Source: an uncultured Cellulophaga sp. | GTDB lineage: Bacteria > Bacteroidota > Bacteroidia > Flavobacteriales > Flavobacteriaceae | DNA length: 64,000 bases | Assembly: GCA_947492955.1 (NCBI GenBank) | Contig: CANLOV010000001.1 | Span: 372,001 to 436,000, forward strand | Reading direction: 5' to 3' | Shown: positions 59,985 to 64,000 of the stretch, one piece after another | Position numbering within the stretch: position 1 is the stretch's first letter | How the letters are laid out: every line of letters begins with the position of its first letter | The notes under the pieces: generated by a model | What the model saw: the letters and a program-made list of their open reading frames with translations, nothing else | What the model was told of the DNA's origin: nothing | Databases searched by the model: none | Translations under genes and position numbers: made by a program

Positions 59985-61121
59985 TTATGCGCTTCGTTTG
60001 CCTTTCCAAACAATATTTTCTACAATCTTCATAAAATATTTAATATCTGTTAAAAAAGGCTCTTTTTCATAAGCCATAAGATATTTCATCTCCGAAGCTG
60101 TTATTTCATTTAACGTTTTTGGCATGTCTGCATAAAATGGGGGAAGTAATCCAGGCTTAAAAAGTGTTCTTTTACTTTGTAAGTTATCTGGGTATAAATT
60201 AAAGTAATGCTGACTTAAAGGTCTTACGCCTATGAGTTTCATCTCTCCTTTTACGAGATTTATTAGCATAGGTATTTCATCTATCCAATATTTTCTAAAT
60301 AGCTTTCCTAGTTTAGAAATTCTAAAATCGTTTTTAATTTTACCACCTTCTTTTAAGTTGTTCTTATTAAAAACATATTGCTGTAAATATTCTGCATAGG
60401 GATGCATGGTTCTTACCTTAGCTACTTTTATAATTTTTCCGTTTTTGCCAACCCTTTTAAGGTAAATTAAAGGGCCATAAGTAGCTTCTGTATCGTATGC
60501 TGGGTCTTTTACTTTTTTAGCAACAAAATAGAGTATACCGTTTATTATTTTATCGTCTAGTATTTCAAAACCAGAAGAATATAATCGGCCTAATATTTCG
60601 GCTCTAGTAAGTACTCTTCCGTAACCTTTTGTTTTTCTGTAATAAAAAGCCTTTGTAAATTTTATTTTAGGAAGTACTCTATGGAATGCAAAATCTGCCA
60701 CATAGTAAATTAATTTAAAAGGTTTAGGAACTTTTTTTAGAATACGTTCTTTCCTTACATCATGTGTTTCAACATTATTAATAAACAAGCCATTCACTTC
60801 CAGTTTTTTATTTACCTCTTCGAAAAAACGGTTGATTTTTCTATAATCATTTATCCGCCTAAGGTTTATAATAGCACTGTTGTTTTTTGATATTTTAAGA
60901 ACAATATCCTGACTGCTTCTTGTATTTAATAATGCTACTTTTTCTAATTGATGCGATGTTATGTGATTAGAAATATACTCATGAGCCGTATTATTTACTT
61001 TTTTAATTAATAATTGATCTAACTCATTGGTGTTTAAGGTTTTCTTTTGGAGGGTGTTTTGAACTACGGTTAATTTTGGTCTTACATTACTATTGGTTGG
61101 AGTAATAGTTGATTTCTGCAT
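59985..61121 (-). CDS. Bacterial sugar transferase (initiating glycosyl-phosphate transferase)
   Basis: KVRTMHPYAEYLQQ; FRISKLGKLFRKYWIDEIPMLINLVKGEMKLIGVRPLSQHYFNLYP. Confidence 0.88.
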   Translation of the reverse strand: MQKSTITPTNSNVRPKLTVVQNTLQKKTLNTNELDQLLIKKVNNTAHEYISNHITSHQLEKVALLNTRSSQDIVLKISKNNSAIINLRRINDYRKINRFFEEVNKKLEVNGLFINNVETHDVRKERILKKVPKPFKLIYYVADFAFHRVLPKIKFTKAFYYRKTKGYGRVLTRAEILGRLYSSGFEILDDKIINGILYFVAKKVKDPAYDTEATYGPLIYLKRVGKNGKIIKVAKVRTMHPYAEYLQQYVFNKNNLKEGGKIKNDFRISKLGKLFRKYWIDEIPMLINLVKGEMKLIGVRPLSQHYFNLYPDNLQSKRTLFKPGLLPPFYADMPKTLNEITASEMKYLMAYEKEPFLTDIKYFMKIVENIVWKGKRSA

Positions 61122-61200
61122 GACAATGGGATTTGGGTTAACATATTTGTTTGTGTTAAATTGTAATAAGTGTTTGTGTTACCTATTTTTTGTTTGCACT

Positions 61201-61230
61201 CAAATATAAATAAGAAAAATCCTACAAATT
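61201..61230 (-). promoter_or_regulatory. Putative Bacteroidetes promoter for the sugar transferase-wzc-capK operon
   Basis: Minus-strand TATATTTG (+ strand CAAATATA at 61201) with upstream TTG (+ CAA at 61225). Confidence 0.4.
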
Positions 61231-61554
61231 GTTTAATGTTGTCAAATGCTTAAATATGTGTATGAACCTTGTTAATATGAAGGTCATAAAAAATTGAACA
61301 TTATAGTGTGTAATGTAAAATATTTAATTTGTAAATTATTTTAAGTATTAATTTTACTGGTGTAATAAGGGTTTTTATACTATTTTAAGGTATAAATGTG
61401 TTAGCAAAAAAATATTATTATTATTTAACGAAAGAGTAAGGTTTTATTTTTTTTGCGAATTTTTTAAAATTAAACAAAATAGAAATCAATAGTAGATATA
61501 TAATTTTATTGTAAGAAAAATATTAGTGATATGGTTATGTGGTAAATTTTATGT

Positions 61555-63252
61555 CTATTGCTGTTTAGATTCGTATACCAAGCTATAAATGGCGTCTGCT
61601 TCTACTTTTATGAGTTTGTAATTTCCGTTGCCTATAGATGCTAATTCTTTTAATACTTTTTTTCCTTCTTCTTTTTTAGATAGGTAATGAAATGTAGATA
61701 ATGCAATTCCAGATTTGGTGGCTTTAGATATTTCATTCTTAATAGTATTGTTAACCCAAAAACCACCATCAGATGCAATAATAATTTTATTGTTTTTATT
61801 TTTACTATAATTTTTAAGGCATGTTCTGTACGCCATTTTTAACCCAGCATTAGCATCTGTATTTCCGTTAGATTTAAGTGTGTTAATCCTTTCTTTTAAG
61901 ACTTCTTTATTATAATTTGTACTAGTTTCTAATATCTTTTTAGGTATACCAGAATAACTAATGATAGTAAGCTGGTCATTAGGGCGTAAAATATCTATTA
62001 AATGTGTAATAGATTTTTTTAGTTTTTCTTCGTTATTATTTAAGCGCATAGAAGCAGAAATATCTAAAAGCAATACCAAGTTATTATCTAAAGCTCCTTG
62101 TAAAGAACTAATATCTTCTTTATTAAAATCAATAGTTTTTATGCCAGTATCTGCAACATCCTTAACGCTAGTTTTTAATTTAGTTTCTTGCCTTAAATAC
62201 ATCATGTTTTTAGGTAAAAAAACCTTAAAGGGCTGTAATTCTTGTATTAAAAGTAATACAGGTGTTTTGGCTCTAATGGCATAAGAATTATAATTTCCAA
62301 TGGTGTTTTTAGTATTATCATTAAATGTATTTATTTTATTTAACCAACAATAATAAGAACCATAACTTTCTAATTTTTCACTATCGCAAGGAGCTAACTC
62401 GTTATTTAGGTAGCTGTTAATAAGCTTAATAGTTTCTTTTGCTTGTAATTCTATATTATCTCTTTCTAGTATTTGTTTACTATCGTTTATAGCGTAATTA
62501 CCAAAATTGGCTAATGTTTTGTATTGTGTACTTGTATTCTTGGTGTCCGATATTCTTTTAAAATGAGCTAGTAATGTGGGTAAATTTTCTTTTTTTTCAC
62601 TACGGAATTCTTGAATCATTTTCTTATATATAAAAGCAATGTGTTTACTTCTTTCTAAGGTTTCGGGAAGCTCTTCGTCTCCAAAGAGTTGTAATACCAC
62701 ATTGAACATTAGATCATTTTCATGTGTTAATTTTTCAATGCTTTTTTCTATAGATAAAATTAATTTATAAGGGTCTTTAAAAGTATCGTCTTTGTAAAAT
62801 TCATTAGTATTGTTCGTTAGTATTGTAAAATTCTCTATACTATTTAAGAGTTCTTTAAAGTGTTTTTGATATTTGTTTATGGCATGCTCTAGAATTTGTG
62901 CACTTTGTTGATCTAATTGTGCTCTACTTGTTTTTAAAGAGCTATAATAATTTTTAAGATTAGGGGCTTGCCATTTTAAGGCTTCTGGGATTTCATTGTT
63001 TTCTATTTTAAACGGAATGTGTTGTTGTATACTAAGGGAGTTATTTTCGTTATTGTAATATGTATTTATTCTATTATTGTAATCTTCTAGCGAAACTTTA
63101 AGGACACTAATATAATCGGCACAATAGTTTAAGTAAGAAATGTGTTTATTAATGCATGCTCTGCTTTCAGTAGTTTTTTCTTTAGGCTGCCCTAAAAGGC
63201 TTGTTGTGCTTATAATACAAAGTATAAGAATTTGATTAACAGAACGAAACAT
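61555..63252 (-). CDS. VWA-domain protein with signal peptide
   Basis: LVLLLDISASMRLNNNEEKLKKSITHLIDIL MIDAS motif (DxSxS); likely start MFRSVNQILILCII. Confidence 0.83.
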   Translation of the reverse strand: MFRSVNQILILCIISTTSLLGQPKEKTTESRACINKHISYLNYCADYISVLKVSLEDYNNRINTYYNNENNSLSIQQHIPFKIENNEIPEALKWQAPNLKNYYSSLKTSRAQLDQQSAQILEHAINKYQKHFKELLNSIENFTILTNNTNEFYKDDTFKDPYKLILSIEKSIEKLTHENDLMFNVVLQLFGDEELPETLERSKHIAFIYKKMIQEFRSEKKENLPTLLAHFKRISDTKNTSTQYKTLANFGNYAINDSKQILERDNIELQAKETIKLINSYLNNELAPCDSEKLESYGSYYCWLNKINTFNDNTKNTIGNYNSYAIRAKTPVLLLIQELQPFKVFLPKNMMYLRQETKLKTSVKDVADTGIKTIDFNKEDISSLQGALDNNLVLLLDISASMRLNNNEEKLKKSITHLIDILRPNDQLTIISYSGIPKKILETSTNYNKEVLKERINTLKSNGNTDANAGLKMAYRTCLKNYSKNKNNKIIIASDGGFWVNNTIKNEISKATKSGIALSTFHYLSKKEEGKKVLKELASIGNGNYKLIKVEADAIYSLVYESKQQ

Positions 63253-63356
63253 AATTAATTTTTTACATAAATGTAGGAAAAATATTTCATTTTGTTTCAA
63301 AAGTATTTTGATTTTTAAAAGTGTTATTTTTATTTAAAATAAAAACCAGATTTAAA

Positions 63357-64000
63357 ATGATTCGTTTTTTTATAGGCTCTATATTTTTACTTTTTCTTTC
63401 ATGTAAAATGAAAAATGAAAGTAGAAATGTTTCAGAAAAAGCGAGTATTGATAAAATTAAGGCAACCTCTATTTTAAACGATTCTGTAGAAAATAAACAG
63501 GTAATAAAAAAAGAAGTAATAGTTACCGTAAATAATGCATCTGACTACAGTGAAAATTTTATAAGTGGTTTAAAGGAGTTGCATAGCTATAGTGAGTTTA
63601 AGTTGATAACTAATTATATGGTTATTAATAAACAGGATACAGTTTATTTTCCGGCATATCCTAAAATAAACAAAAAAGTAGTTTTAACGGCTGTAAAAGA
63701 AGGCCTAGCTATAGCATTAACAGTTCAAAGAATTAATCAAACATCAATTAAGTATAAATTAGAAATGGTGGAATTTGGCAAGGCTAATTTTAAGAGTGAA
63801 GGAATTGCAGAAATATCACCAGCTTTCTTTTTAGAATCAAAAACAGCTGCAAATGCTTTAACAGGAAACTTGTATGTTTTCAATTCATTTCTAGACAATA
63901 ATAAAGACTGTAATACAGAAATTACATTAGGAAAAGAAACTAATGTAAATTATTTGTTAGCCAGAATAATAAAAAATTGTAATGGAAAAATAAAAGACAT
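63357..64000 (+). CDS. Hypothetical lipoprotein, truncated by window end
   Basis: MIRFFIGSIFLLFLSCKMKNESRNVSEK… lipobox, open to window end. Confidence 0.65.
   Translation, partial: MIRFFIGSIFLLFLSCKMKNESRNVSEKASIDKIKATSILNDSVENKQVIKKEVIVTVNNASDYSENFISGLKELHSYSEFKLITNYMVINKQDTVYFPAYPKINKKVVLTAVKEGLAIALTVQRINQTSIKYKLEMVEFGKANFKSEGIAEISPAFFLESKTAANALTGNLYVFNSFLDNNKDCNTEITLGKETNVNYLLARIIKNCNGKIKD

Overview
The window is from an AT-rich Bacteroidetes chromosome, probably Flavobacteriaceae (gldB/gldC, TAnnTTTG-type promoters). It has four parts. (1) 0-21.4 kb is conserved housekeeping DNA: a LuxR-type response regulator, nadE, gldB-gldC, engB, then a complete division/cell-wall (dcw) cluster mraZ-rsmH-ftsL-ftsI-murE-mraY-murD-ftsW-murG-murC-ftsQ-ftsA-ftsZ, a YqeY gene and tRNA-Arg(TCG). 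(2) 21.6-32.2 kb is a plus-strand surface-glycan locus. (3) About 33-56.2 kb is an accessory block of mostly single, unrelated minus-strand ORFs. Between them sit about 20 long imperfect-palindromic repeats in several sequence classes. Many have NNCAACG at one end and GTTGTNN at the other, some ORF stop codons lie inside the repeat, and several repeats are mosaics of classes. No integrase or transposase was found in the window. The layout resembles an integron cassette array without integrase (CALIN-like), with unusually long (about 90-420 bp) attC-like sites. This is the best candidate for an under-described system here. (4) 56.2-61.1 kb is a minus-strand capsule/EPS module (CapK/PaaK-like, Wzc-like kinase with a YG-repeat tail, sugar transferase), followed by a VWA-domain gene and a partial ORF. 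The array therefore sits between two convergent glycan gene sets. All calls come from reading the sequence and the supplied ORF track; no folding, HMM or database search was run.
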